64,000 nt of DNA from JAGQYP01 sp041392305 (lineage in GTDB: Bacteria; Bacteroidota; Bacteroidia; Flavobacteriales_D; Crocinitomicaceae), in NCBI GenBank assembly GCA_041392305.1, contig JAWKMJ010000003.1, positions 209,323 through 273,322 of the forward strand. Direction: 5' to 3'. Under the pieces are notes generated by a model. That model was not told the DNA's origin. It searched no databases and saw nothing but the letters and a program-made list of their open reading frames with translations. This document shows positions 34,135-41,931 of the stretch, piece after piece (the stretch's first letter is position 1; every line of letters starts with the position of its first letter). The translations under genes and the position numbers were made by a program.

Positions 34135-34674
34135 TTAAAGAATAGCTATTTCCCAAACTTGCACTAAAATTCCTCTGAATTCGAATTCCTCTCCATTGAA
34201 TTTCATCCCATTTTTTTGGGCAACATTTTGGCTAAAAGAATTTTCTGGATGAATCCAACTCACAACTCGATGGTGTAATTGATGATTCATTGCAAATTGC
34301 TTCATGTTTTTAGCCGCCTCTGTGGCATAGCCTTTTCCCCAATAATTTGGCAAAATCGAATAGGCCACTTCGTAATCCAAATTTGATTCTTTGTTTCTTA
34401 CTAATAATCCAGAAACTCCAACAAGATTTCCTGAGCTCTTTTCTAGGATTGCTAAATGACCAAAATCTCCTTGAGCGTATCTTTCAAGTTGCAATTCAAT
34501 CCATTCTTTTGCTTTTTCTTCTGGGGATAGAGTGGCATCAAGTGCCAAAAAATGTTCTCTTTCATTATCGTCAAAGAATACTTTCCAGTCGTCTAAATCA
34601 TCCATGGATAATCGGCGATACCGGAGTCTTTCTGATTCTTGATTGTAATATTTGGAAAGTACTTCTTGGGTCAT
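34135..34674 (-). CDS. GNAT family N-acetyltransferase (RimJ/RimL type)
   Basis: The 179-residue acetyltransferase transfers acetyl from acetyl-CoA to an unknown amine. The start LRYRRLSMDDLDDWKVFF and the CoA-binding YSILPNYWGKGYATEAAKNMKQFA (the R/Q-x-x-G-x-G/A region, here NYWGKGYA) are typical, as is the HPENSFSQNVAQKNGMK end motif. The start is the ATG at 34674, 4 bases after the stop of the upstream phosphatase gene, so the two are probably one operon. Confidence 0.85.
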   Translation of the reverse strand: MTQEVLSKYYNQESERLRYRRLSMDDLDDWKVFFDDNEREHFLALDATLSPEEKAKEWIELQLERYAQGDFGHLAILEKSSGNLVGVSGLLVRNKESNLDYEVAYSILPNYWGKGYATEAAKNMKQFAMNHQLHHRVVSWIHPENSFSQNVAQKNGMKFNGEEFEFRGILVQVWEIAIL

Positions 34675-34678
34675 CAAA

Positions 34679-36901
34679 CTAAACTCTAAACCCAATTACA
34701 CATACATCATCCAATTGCTCCAGATCTCCCCTCCAGGTTTCAAAAGAATTATCTAAAAAGGATTTTTGTTCAATCATGGATAAATGCTGGATCTCCAACA
34801 AGATTTGCTTAAAATTGGATGTTTTCATTTTCTTCCCTTTTTCACCGCCAAACTGATCTGCGAATCCATCTGTGAAAATGTAAACCGTATCTCCGGCAAA
34901 CAGTTCTACCTCATGAGTAGGGAATGGACTAGGCTTAGCAAATTTCCCAATGGGCTGCTTCTCTCCCTTAATCTCTTCCATTTCAGACGCTCCATTTCTA
35001 ACTATCCAAAGGGGATTATGAGCACCTGAAAATTTAAGTTTTGAAACCACTCTCCATTGCTCTTGCTCTTGCTCTTGCTGTTGCTCTTGCTCTTGCTCTA
35101 TACTCACCAAAGCGATATCCATCCCGTCCTTTATTACTTGATCAGAGTGGCTTACTGCAATGTTTTGGTCAAATTTTTCCTGAACTGCATTGTGCTCAAA
35201 TTCACGTATCACAATTTCTCTTGTTTTATCAAGAACCTCGCCCGGAATTCGCAAACCAAATTCTCGCACAGCTCTATTTAGCGCGTTATTACACACTACA
35301 GAAACCATTGCTCCTGGCACTCCATGACCTGTACAATCTGCCGCAGCAAACAATATACCTCTAGAATTATTGCCTAAAGTATACGGTTCCATCCAATAAA
35401 AATCTCCTGCTACAATGTCTTTTGGCTTATAAAGAATAAAGGAATTAGTAAGATAGGACTGAACCAAATGTTCAGGTGGAAGAATTGCAGATTGAATTCG
35501 TTTTGCATAACTTATTGAATCCATGATTTCTCGATTCTTCTGTTCAACTTCTTCGTAGGCATGTGCTACTTCTTCTTTCTGTTGTTGAATCACCACATTT
35601 TGTCTCTTTGAATACTGAAATCGATTATAAACAAAACCTCCAAATAATAATGCCATTCCTAAAACCGCAAGTAAAGCATAAGTTACAATCTTCTGATTCT
35701 GTTTTTCCGTTTCAGCACGAGCAATTTGTTCATCCTGAATTTTCTTTTCGTCCAAAGCTCTTAAGCTATCAATTTCTGCTTTCTTTTTGTACTGATCCTC
35801 AATTCGGATTCGCTGCACTTCTTCTTTGTTTTCAATAGAATCTAAGTGAATTTTTTCTTTGAGATAGAGCTCATGCATTTCTAAAGCGTTTTGGGTCTGA
35901 CTCAATCCTTTATGAGCCTGATACAATCGATAATAAACCTGAGTAGAAATGTATAGAGCGCCTATTTCTTTTGCTATATCCAATGAATTTTGTCCAGATT
36001 CTAAGGCCTTTTTGTACACCTTTCTCTTAATCCAAAGATCCGTCATGTTCAAATAGACTAGCGCCACGTCCTCTTTGGATTGAATTTCCATATTCAATTC
36101 CAGTGCTCCTTTCATATAGTCCAGAGCCAAATCCAATTCACCTAAATCCATTAAAACTTCACTATAACCTACATAAGCTTGAGCAATTTCGTATTTAAAA
36201 TCATTGGCTAATGATATGGTTATGGATTCTCTATATTTTTCGGCCGCCTTCTCGAAATCACCCATATGGTGGTAGTTCATGGCAATATTCGTAGTAACCA
36301 TAGCTGCTCCCCTTTCATCACCTATTTCTTTATATGTTCTAAGTGAAGCTTCAAATAGATTTCTGGCTCTATCATATTCTCCAAGGGACATGTAGACCGT
36401 TGCAACATTGTTTTGAGCATTAGTTTCTCCTTCCTTGTTTCCGAGTTCCTGATACAATTTGCCCGCTTTTAAGAAATTATCAACCGCTTTAGGATTATCC
36501 CCAAAAGCTTTGTAATTCACTCCTAAATTTAAATACTGAGAAGCCAGACCTAATTTATAACCCTCTTTTTCAAATATTTTCTTAGCCTTAAAGAATTCCT
36601 CATTCGATTCATAAAAATTGGATTTCAACGACAATGCCACCCCTACCATAGAATGCCCATTCCCTATGTAAATCGGGTGATTGATTTTTTCTGCCAATTC
36701 AAGCAGTCTTTTGGACAATACTAAGGCAGTATCCGGATTGTCATACATATAATGATTCCATACGATTAAGCGCATGGTTTTGATCCGAAGTGTATCCGCA
36801 ACGGAGGGATTGTTCCAAACTTTCGTCAAACTATCCAACTCGGAATTCCCAAAAGAATTAAGTGAAATAAAAGTCAATAGTATGGCAATAAACTTTCTCA
36901 T
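34679..36901 (-). CDS. TPR / transmembrane / SpoIIE-type serine phosphatase (third of three)
   Basis: The 740-residue protein has: signal peptide (1-18); TPR repeats (about 75-350, with NLGVNYKAFGDNPKAVDNFLKAGKLY and NNVATVYMSLGEYDRARNLFEASL); a coiled coil; transmembrane helix (about 404-424); and a SpoIIE/PP2C domain (about 485-740) with PKDIVAGDFYWMEP, ADCTGHGVPGAMVSVV, KDGMDIALVSIE and FTDGFADQFGG. Unlike its paralogues, it carries an acidic Glu-Gln tract (about residues 600-615) made by a hexanucleotide microsatellite inside the phosphatase domain. It is upstream of and nearly contiguous with the GNAT gene. Confidence 0.9.
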   Translation of the reverse strand: MRKFIAILLTFISLNSFGNSELDSLTKVWNNPSVADTLRIKTMRLIVWNHYMYDNPDTALVLSKRLLELAEKINHPIYIGNGHSMVGVALSLKSNFYESNEEFFKAKKIFEKEGYKLGLASQYLNLGVNYKAFGDNPKAVDNFLKAGKLYQELGNKEGETNAQNNVATVYMSLGEYDRARNLFEASLRTYKEIGDERGAAMVTTNIAMNYHHMGDFEKAAEKYRESITISLANDFKYEIAQAYVGYSEVLMDLGELDLALDYMKGALELNMEIQSKEDVALVYLNMTDLWIKRKVYKKALESGQNSLDIAKEIGALYISTQVYYRLYQAHKGLSQTQNALEMHELYLKEKIHLDSIENKEEVQRIRIEDQYKKKAEIDSLRALDEKKIQDEQIARAETEKQNQKIVTYALLAVLGMALLFGGFVYNRFQYSKRQNVVIQQQKEEVAHAYEEVEQKNREIMDSISYAKRIQSAILPPEHLVQSYLTNSFILYKPKDIVAGDFYWMEPYTLGNNSRGILFAAADCTGHGVPGAMVSVVCNNALNRAVREFGLRIPGEVLDKTREIVIREFEHNAVQEKFDQNIAVSHSDQVIKDGMDIALVSIEQEQEQQQEQEQEQWRVVSKLKFSGAHNPLWIVRNGASEMEEIKGEKQPIGKFAKPSPFPTHEVELFAGDTVYIFTDGFADQFGGEKGKKMKTSNFKQILLEIQHLSMIEQKSFLDNSFETWRGDLEQLDDVCVIGFRV
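35057..35100 (-). repeat. In-frame hexanucleotide microsatellite coding (Glu-Gln)n
   Basis: About seven units of GCTCTT (one GCTGTT variant), plus strand, encode alternating E and Q in the third SpoIIE phosphatase. The unit length is a multiple of three, so copy-number change would not shift the frame. Confidence 0.85.
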
Positions 36902-37053
36902 ATCTGCTTAACACGAAACTAGGTTATTCTATACAAACCAACAAGAAGTCTACTTGAAAAATTACCCGATCTGGATTCAGGTTAAAATTGAATATGAACA
37001 TCTGCTCATGGAAAACACCATAAAATTAAACTATAAGTTACTGATTACTAGTT

Positions 37054-37061
37054 TATTTTTG
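37054..37061 (+). promoter_or_regulatory. Possible -7 box of mscL
   Basis: TATTTTTG matches TAnnTTTG and lies 31 bases before the mscL ATG. No clear -33 element was seen. Confidence 0.35.
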
Positions 37062-37092
37062 TGGTAAATAATTGATAAAAAAAACTGAAACT

Positions 37093-37467
37093 ATGAATGA
37101 AATGATCAAAGAATTCAAAGCCTTCGCAATGAAGAGCAATGTAATTGAAACTGCCGTAGCATTTATTATGGCGATGGCCTTCAAACCAATTATTGACACA
37201 ACAGTAAATGGTATTTTTATGCCTTTAATTGCAAGAATTGCTGGAAAACCAGATTTTCATGCACTCACCATTAATTTAGGTAAAGGGGCAGTAATAACTT
37301 ATGGATCACTATTAACTGTGATTATCGAATTTCTTTTTGTGGCTGTGGCTCTTTTTATTGTGATTAAAGTTTACAAAAAAACTAAAAAGGAAGAACCAGC
37401 TGCACCTGCAAAGCCAACTAAAGATCAAGAATTGTTGACTGAAATTAGAGATTTATTGAAAAAGTAA
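37093..37467 (+). CDS. mscL: Large-conductance mechanosensitive channel MscL
   Basis: The 124-residue channel opens under membrane tension and releases solutes during hypo-osmotic shock. It shows the amphipathic N-terminal helix and TM1 (EFKAFAMKSNVIETAVAFIMAMAFKPIIDTTVNGIFMPLI), a short periplasmic loop, TM2 (TYGSLLTVIIEFLFVAVALFIVIKVYKK) and the C-terminal bundle (DQELLTEIRDLLKK). The ATG at 37093 is preferred to an upstream in-frame TTG because it gives the usual length and leaves the possible -7 box outside the gene. Confidence 0.95.
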   Translation: MNEMIKEFKAFAMKSNVIETAVAFIMAMAFKPIIDTTVNGIFMPLIARIAGKPDFHALTINLGKGAVITYGSLLTVIIEFLFVAVALFIVIKVYKKTKKEEPAAPAKPTKDQELLTEIRDLLKK

Positions 37468-37577
37468 GAGGGGTTGGAATTCAAAGTGCAAAATTCAAAA
37501 TGCAAAGTGATTTGGGTTGTAAGTATTATCTAAAAAAACCTCTGCGTCCTCTGTGGGTTAATTCCATTTTGAACTTT

Positions 37578-37742
37578 GAATTTTGCACTTTGAATTTTGA
37601 ACTTGGCATTTTACACTTTGAATTTTAAACTTAGCATTTTACACTTTGAATTTTGAACTTCGCATTTTGCACTTTGAATTTTGAACTTCGCATTTTACAC
37701 TTTGAATTTTGAACTTAGCATTTTGCACTTTGAATTTTAAAT
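37578..37742. repeat. 28-bp tandem array between mscL and the potassium-channel gene
   Basis: About six units begin at 37578, 37606, 37634, 37662, 37690 and 37718 (unit GCATTTTACACTTTGAATTT then TGAACTTC), with variation at a few bases. The last unit is partial and ends 8 bases before the channel stop. Similar words in inverted sense occur at 37480-37508, and CCTCTGCGTCCTCTGTGGGT at 37540-37559 separates the two. No gene lies in 37468-37749. Confidence 0.9.
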
Positions 37743-37749
37743 CCCTCCT

Positions 37750-38586
37750 CTAAAGCTCCGTACCACACATCTTACAGTACTTGGCGTCTGTGTCGTGTTT
37801 GTCGTGTTGACAATTGATGCAAACCTGCGTATTGATTTTCGTTTGCTCTGAACTTTTGATTACTTCTCCAGTAATGATGCCAGTAGGAATCGCTATAATC
37901 GCATAACCTAATACCATTACAATTGAAGCAATAAACTGACCTAGATCCGACTGCGGTGCGATATCTCCAAAGCCGACAGTAGTCAATGTTACTATCGCCC
38001 AATAAATGCTTCTTGGAATGCTCGTAAAGCCTGTTTCAGGACTCTCAACTAAATACATTACAGTACCCATAATTGAAGTGACAGCTAGAACAGCAAACAA
38101 AAAGACCGTAATTCTGTAACGAGAATTTTTTAATGCTTCCATCAATAAATCGGACTCTTTCACAAATCTCCCTAGTTTCAACACTCTGAAAACTCTAAGT
38201 AATCTAAGGGAGCGAATGACTCTTAAACTTCTGGTATCTATAAAGAATAGAGCTAAATAAGTAGGTAAAATTGAAAGCAAATCAATAACCCCATAGAAGG
38301 AAAACATGTACTTGATTGGTTTTCCTACACAAAGTAAGCGCAGTATATATTCCAGAGTAAACAAAATGGTAAAGACCCATTCAGCAATATGAAAAAATCT
38401 TCCATATTCAATTCGAAACTCTTTTACGGATTCCCCCATGACCAGCAATACACTAATCAAAATAGCCCATAATAGAACCACATCAAAGAGTTTACCCGCT
38501 CTAGTATCCGCTTCAAAAATAACAGTATGAAGTTTCACTTGCCAGTTTTTCAATGGAAGTTTATTTGCCTCTTTTTTACCGTTCAT
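37750..38586 (-). CDS. Voltage-gated-type potassium channel with C-terminal zinc ribbon
   Basis: The 278-residue six-helix channel has: S1-S3 (about 30-115); an S4 with regularly spaced arginines (DTRSLRVIRSLRLLRVFRVLKLGR); S5; the selectivity filter TLTTVGFGD; and S6 (GQFIASIVMVLGYAIIAIPTGIITGEV). A short tail holds two CxxC pairs (CINCQHDKHDTDAKYCKMCG), forming a zinc ribbon at the very C terminus. It conducts K+ across the inner membrane. The ATG at 38586 is chosen over an upstream TTG. Confidence 0.92.
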   Translation of the reverse strand: MNGKKEANKLPLKNWQVKLHTVIFEADTRAGKLFDVVLLWAILISVLLVMGESVKEFRIEYGRFFHIAEWVFTILFTLEYILRLLCVGKPIKYMFSFYGVIDLLSILPTYLALFFIDTRSLRVIRSLRLLRVFRVLKLGRFVKESDLLMEALKNSRYRITVFLFAVLAVTSIMGTVMYLVESPETGFTSIPRSIYWAIVTLTTVGFGDIAPQSDLGQFIASIVMVLGYAIIAIPTGIITGEVIKSSEQTKINTQVCINCQHDKHDTDAKYCKMCGTEL

Positions 38587-38763
38587 AAAACAAAAATAAC
38601 ACAAGAATCTAAATAAGCTACACTTTACTATTTGTAACCTTTTCTAGAGACAACATTAAGAGAATAAAGAACGTTTTATTAGAAAAAGGATAACATTTTT
38701 TTAGAATGCTCCGTAACAGAGAAACAACAAACAAATTTATTAACAAACTAAAAAATTAAAACC

Positions 38764-38889
38764 ATGATTGCTTTACTATGTTTTTTGGCTCTCGGTTTTT
38801 TCGGAGCAAAATTTACTAGAGGATTGGGGCAAGAGTATTCCAAGTCCTACAAAAAAGAAACCGATTTATTTCGAAACAACTATTTCTAA
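38764..38889 (+). CDS. Possible 41-residue small membrane protein
   Basis: An ATG at 38764 opens a 42-codon frame. The peptide begins with a hydrophobic segment (MIALLCFLALGFFGAKF) and ends charged (SYKKETDLFRNNYF). It occupies the otherwise empty 38605-38905 spacer. An A-rich leader (AAAAAATTAAAACC) precedes the ATG, as is common in Bacteroidota. No homologue is known to me. Confidence 0.4.
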   Translation: MIALLCFLALGFFGAKFTRGLGQEYSKSYKKETDLFRNNYF

Positions 38890-38905
38890 GCGATTTACTA
38901 TTCAA

Positions 38906-40276
38906 CTAGAAATAAACGATGTTTTTCGTGTTCTTATCCCTCAAGTGTGAACGAATAATTGAACTCACATCTTTGTTATCCTCTTTGGAAATAAGATAAG
39001 GAATTAAGTTTGAAGGGCCCTCAACTTTAATCCGACCGTTGCAAAAGCCGTAGCCTTTGTAAACGCTGTCTTCAACTAGAACAAATGATTTTTCGAATTT
39101 CGACCTGCCTTTACCTATAATAATGAAATTTTGTGCATCAAATATCAGTGAACGGATCGCTTCACCTACTCTTCGATTGTAACTTTCAGACACCTCTTCT
39201 TTAACACATGCACCATAGCATTCTTTAATCTGATATTGAAAACAACTTGAATTTGTGTTGTAAAGTCCACATAATTTCTGACACAACTCCCCTTCAGCAC
39301 ATATTCTTTCCAGAAATTTTTTACCGGTCAATTTATTTGTAAAAACCGTGATTGGTCGATCCGTTTTCCCCTGAAGCCGATCGATATACAAATTACGGTA
39401 ACCACTGCTATCTTCAAATTCGAACATTCCATAACTGTAAAGTGTTTTTCTTTGTGCTCTGTTGTATTTTGGTTTGAAGGCTTTTATTTCATCCGATTCT
39501 TTTAGCAAGGCAACTAATTCCGATCCGGTAAGTTCATATTTGATTTCTGAAATATTCTCGCGCATTTCAATCGCCTTTTGAGTCGTTGCATTTCTTAAAT
39601 GCTGTTCTACTCTACTTTTAATGTTCTTGCTTTTTCCAATATAAATAAGTGTACCATTCTCATCAAAGAAATAATATACACCAGTTTTTGTGGGTAATTC
39701 ATCCACTTTATTCAAATCCAACTGGGGATGAATCTTTTTGGGATTGATTTCGTGCTGAATAAATTTTTCTAAGTTATATGGGTCTTTATCGATGATTATT
39801 GAAAACAATTCAGATGTTGCTAAAGCATCGCCATAAGCACGGTGGCGATCTTGAATTTGTATCCCTAAATCTTTTGAAATCTTTCCTAAACTGTAAGACT
39901 TATATCCAGGAATCACGTATTTACTGGCACGTACTGTACATAAATGCTCTCTTCTGTAATCAAAACCCAATGCTTTGAATTCATTACGAACTATGGTGTA
40001 GTCGAAAGAGACATTGTGTGCAACAAAGACACAATCTTCAGTAATTTCTACAACTTGTCGTGCAATTTCATAAAATTTGGGGGCATTGACCACCATCTGA
40101 TCAGAAATCCCTGTCAGTCTTACAATAAACTCAGGAATTGGTGCCTCAGGATTTACAAGACTTTTGAACTCATCAATCACTTTTTTACCATCATGAATCA
40201 GAATCGCGATATCTGTAATGCGTGTATTTTTAAATGTACCACCAGTAGTTTCTATGTCAACAATTGCGTATTTCAA
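38906..40276 (-). CDS. DnaQ-type 3'-5' exonuclease fused to a GIY-YIG (UvrC-N/Cho-like) nuclease
   Basis: The 456-residue protein has an N-terminal DEDDh exonuclease (about 1-165, with AIVDIETTGG, FVAHNVSFDYTIVRNEF, HRAYGDALAT). It also has a GIY-YIG endonuclease domain (about 190-275, TGVYYFFDENGTLIYIGKSKNIKSRVEQHL). The C-terminal part (about 285-456) holds four cysteines typical of UvrC-like proteins (CAEGELCQKLCGLY, CFQYQIKECYGAC). It probably acts in DNA repair. The start is a TTG at 40276, since homologues begin near MxYAIVDIETTG and no ATG is available upstream. A heptamer array lies in its 5' region. Confidence 0.85.
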   Translation of the reverse strand: MKYAIVDIETTGGTFKNTRITDIAILIHDGKKVIDEFKSLVNPEAPIPEFIVRLTGISDQMVVNAPKFYEIARQVVEITEDCVFVAHNVSFDYTIVRNEFKALGFDYRREHLCTVRASKYVIPGYKSYSLGKISKDLGIQIQDRHRAYGDALATSELFSIIIDKDPYNLEKFIQHEINPKKIHPQLDLNKVDELPTKTGVYYFFDENGTLIYIGKSKNIKSRVEQHLRNATTQKAIEMRENISEIKYELTGSELVALLKESDEIKAFKPKYNRAQRKTLYSYGMFEFEDSSGYRNLYIDRLQGKTDRPITVFTNKLTGKKFLERICAEGELCQKLCGLYNTNSSCFQYQIKECYGACVKEEVSESYNRRVGEAIRSLIFDAQNFIIIGKGRSKFEKSFVLVEDSVYKGYGFCNGRIKVEGPSNLIPYLISKEDNKDVSSIIRSHLRDKNTKNIVYF

Positions 40277-40312
40277 GGGGAGCCTAAGTTCTAAGTGTAA
40301 ATGACATAACTC

Positions 40313-40389
40313 TTAATTCCTAATTGTTAATTCTTAATTCTTAATTGTTAATTCTTAATTGTTAATTCTTAATTATTAATTCTTAATTA
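40313..40389. repeat. Heptamer tandem array between folP and the DnaQ/GIY-YIG gene
   Basis: Eleven 7-bp units of the form TTAATTC/G/A (one CTAATTG) run without a break; the last unit overlaps the start of the 51-bp repeat at 40383. The unit is related to the ATGAATT/ACGAATT array at 31914. Confidence 0.9.
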
Positions 40390-40433
40390 TTTCCCTATCG
40401 GTCAATGAGCTCGCTATCGCTCGGTTCTTAATT
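40383..40433 (-). repeat. 51-bp repeat, copy 2, overlapping the folP 3' end
   Basis: This is the exact reverse complement of 26869-26919. The last six codons and stop of folP lie inside the repeat (40414-40433). Confidence 0.9.
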
Positions 40434-41271
40434 TCTCAAAGATCTTAATTACTTCTTTTGCTTCTCTAACATCATGTACTCTTAAAATATTTGCTCCATT
40501 TTCCAATGCTTTAAAATTCAATACTGAAGTACCATTGAGAGCCTGTTCTGGAGTGGAATCGAGTAATTTATAGATCATTGATTTTCGAGATATACCAGTT
40601 AAAATAGGACGATTTAAAGATTCAAAATAATTTTGATGATTAAGAAGAAAATAATTCTGATCCAAGGTCTTTGCAAATCCATAGCCCAAGTCCAAAATGA
40701 CATCTTCCACCCCTATTTCTTCTAGATGGTTCAATTTCTTATCAAAATATTGATAAATTTCTTTTAAAATATCTTTATAATCTGTCATCTCTCTCATCGA
40801 TTGAGGAGTTCCTTTCATGTGCATTAAAACGTAAGGTACATTAAGATCTGCAATTGTTTCAAACATCCTTTCATCTAAACTTCCTCCCGAAATATCGTTG
40901 ATTAGTGATGCTCCTTCTCCAATAGCAAATCGAGCTATTTCCGAACGGAATGTATCTATCGATATCGTAAGCTCAGGGAAGTGATAAACAATTTCAGTCA
41001 ATACGCCTTCAAGCCTTCTTCTTTCCTCCAATTCTGAAACAAATTCCGCTCCGGGACGCGAAGAATATGCTCCCAAATCCAAAATGGACATCCCATCCTC
41101 TATCATTCGCTCAATCCGGGGCAAAAACTCTTTTTTCCCTGCGATACGACTGTGACTGTAGAAAGAATCATAGTTTACGTTTAAAACACCCATTATCAAA
41201 GGTTTAGATAAACTCACCAGATTCCCTCTGCAATTAATATTAAAATTTGGATAAAATAATGTATCTTTCAC
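40414..41271 (-). CDS. folP: Dihydropteroate synthase
   Basis: FolP joins para-aminobenzoate to dihydropterin pyrophosphate in folate synthesis (TIM barrel, cytoplasm). The 285-residue protein has IMGVLNVNYDSFY (usual NVTPDSF; the Thr-Pro is replaced by Asn-Tyr), LDLGAYSSRPGAEFV, SIDTFRSEIARFAIGEGASLINDISGG, MHMKGTPQSM, LDLGYGFAKT (usual DPGFGFGKT), TGISRKSMIYKLL and LRVHDVREA. The start is GTG at 41271. The C terminus KLRTER and the stop come from the 51-bp repeat. The DUF1599 gene diverges 34 bases away. Confidence 0.92.
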   Translation of the reverse strand: MKDTLFYPNFNINCRGNLVSLSKPLIMGVLNVNYDSFYSHSRIAGKKEFLPRIERMIEDGMSILDLGAYSSRPGAEFVSELEERRRLEGVLTEIVYHFPELTISIDTFRSEIARFAIGEGASLINDISGGSLDERMFETIADLNVPYVLMHMKGTPQSMREMTDYKDILKEIYQYFDKKLNHLEEIGVEDVILDLGYGFAKTLDQNYFLLNHQNYFESLNRPILTGISRKSMIYKLLDSTPEQALNGTSVLNFKALENGANILRVHDVREAKEVIKIFEKLRTER

Positions 41272-41305
41272 GCTTTTTAAAGATCATTGTACAGGGCAAA
41301 AATAC

Positions 41306-41851
41306 ATGCAAAACACGACAAAACAATACGAAGCTGTTTTTGACAAATGCAAGGACTTGTTTGCAAAAAAAACAAAGGATTATGGTACCGCATGGAGAAT
41401 ACTGAGAACCAGCTCTTTAACTGATCAAATTTTTATCAAAGCACAACGAATTCGAACACTTCAACAAACGGGAATCAACAAGGTTGGAGAAAACATTGAA
41501 GATGAATTTGTCGGCATCATCAATTATTGCATAATGGCTTTGATTCAGCTAGAATTAGGAGAGGATGGAGAAATGGAGTTGGCTCCGGAAAAAGCAATCG
41601 ATCTGTACGAAAAACACTATTTGGTAACCAAGGAATTGATGGAAAAGAAAAACCATGATTATGGCGAAGCATGGAGAGATATGCGGGTGAGTTCTTTGAC
41701 CGACCTGATTCTTATGAAACTGCTTCGAGTGAAACAAATAGAAGACAATAATGGAAAAACTATTGTCTCAGAAGGTTTGGATGCCAACTATCAGGATATG
41801 ATCAATTATTCGGTATTCGCCCTCATTTTAATGGGTGAGAATAAAAATTAA
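41306..41851 (+). CDS. DUF1599 (nucleotide-modification-associated domain 1) protein
   Basis: The 181-residue soluble protein has two copies of a helical half (about 8-90 and 101-181), each with KxxDYGxAWRxxRxSSLTDxIxxKxxRxxxL and an INYCIMALIQL / INYSVFALILM ending. This is the DUF1599 signature. Its neighbours folP and a DoxX-like membrane protein match its usual Bacteroidota context. Its function is unknown; the name Nmad1 implies a link to modified nucleotides. Confidence 0.88.
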   Translation: MQNTTKQYEAVFDKCKDLFAKKTKDYGTAWRILRTSSLTDQIFIKAQRIRTLQQTGINKVGENIEDEFVGIINYCIMALIQLELGEDGEMELAPEKAIDLYEKHYLVTKELMEKKNHDYGEAWRDMRVSSLTDLILMKLLRVKQIEDNNGKTIVSEGLDANYQDMINYSVFALILMGENKN

Positions 41852-41931
41852 AAACTTGTTAATTAGAATAAAGAACTTGTTAACAGCAAGGAACGAACAC
41901 TGTTGATGAACTAAATTTGACAAAAAAAACT

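Noticed and set aside
37578..37742. 28-bp repeats considered as a CRISPR array
   Set aside because: The repeat period is 28 bp with no unique spacer, and there are no cas genes.
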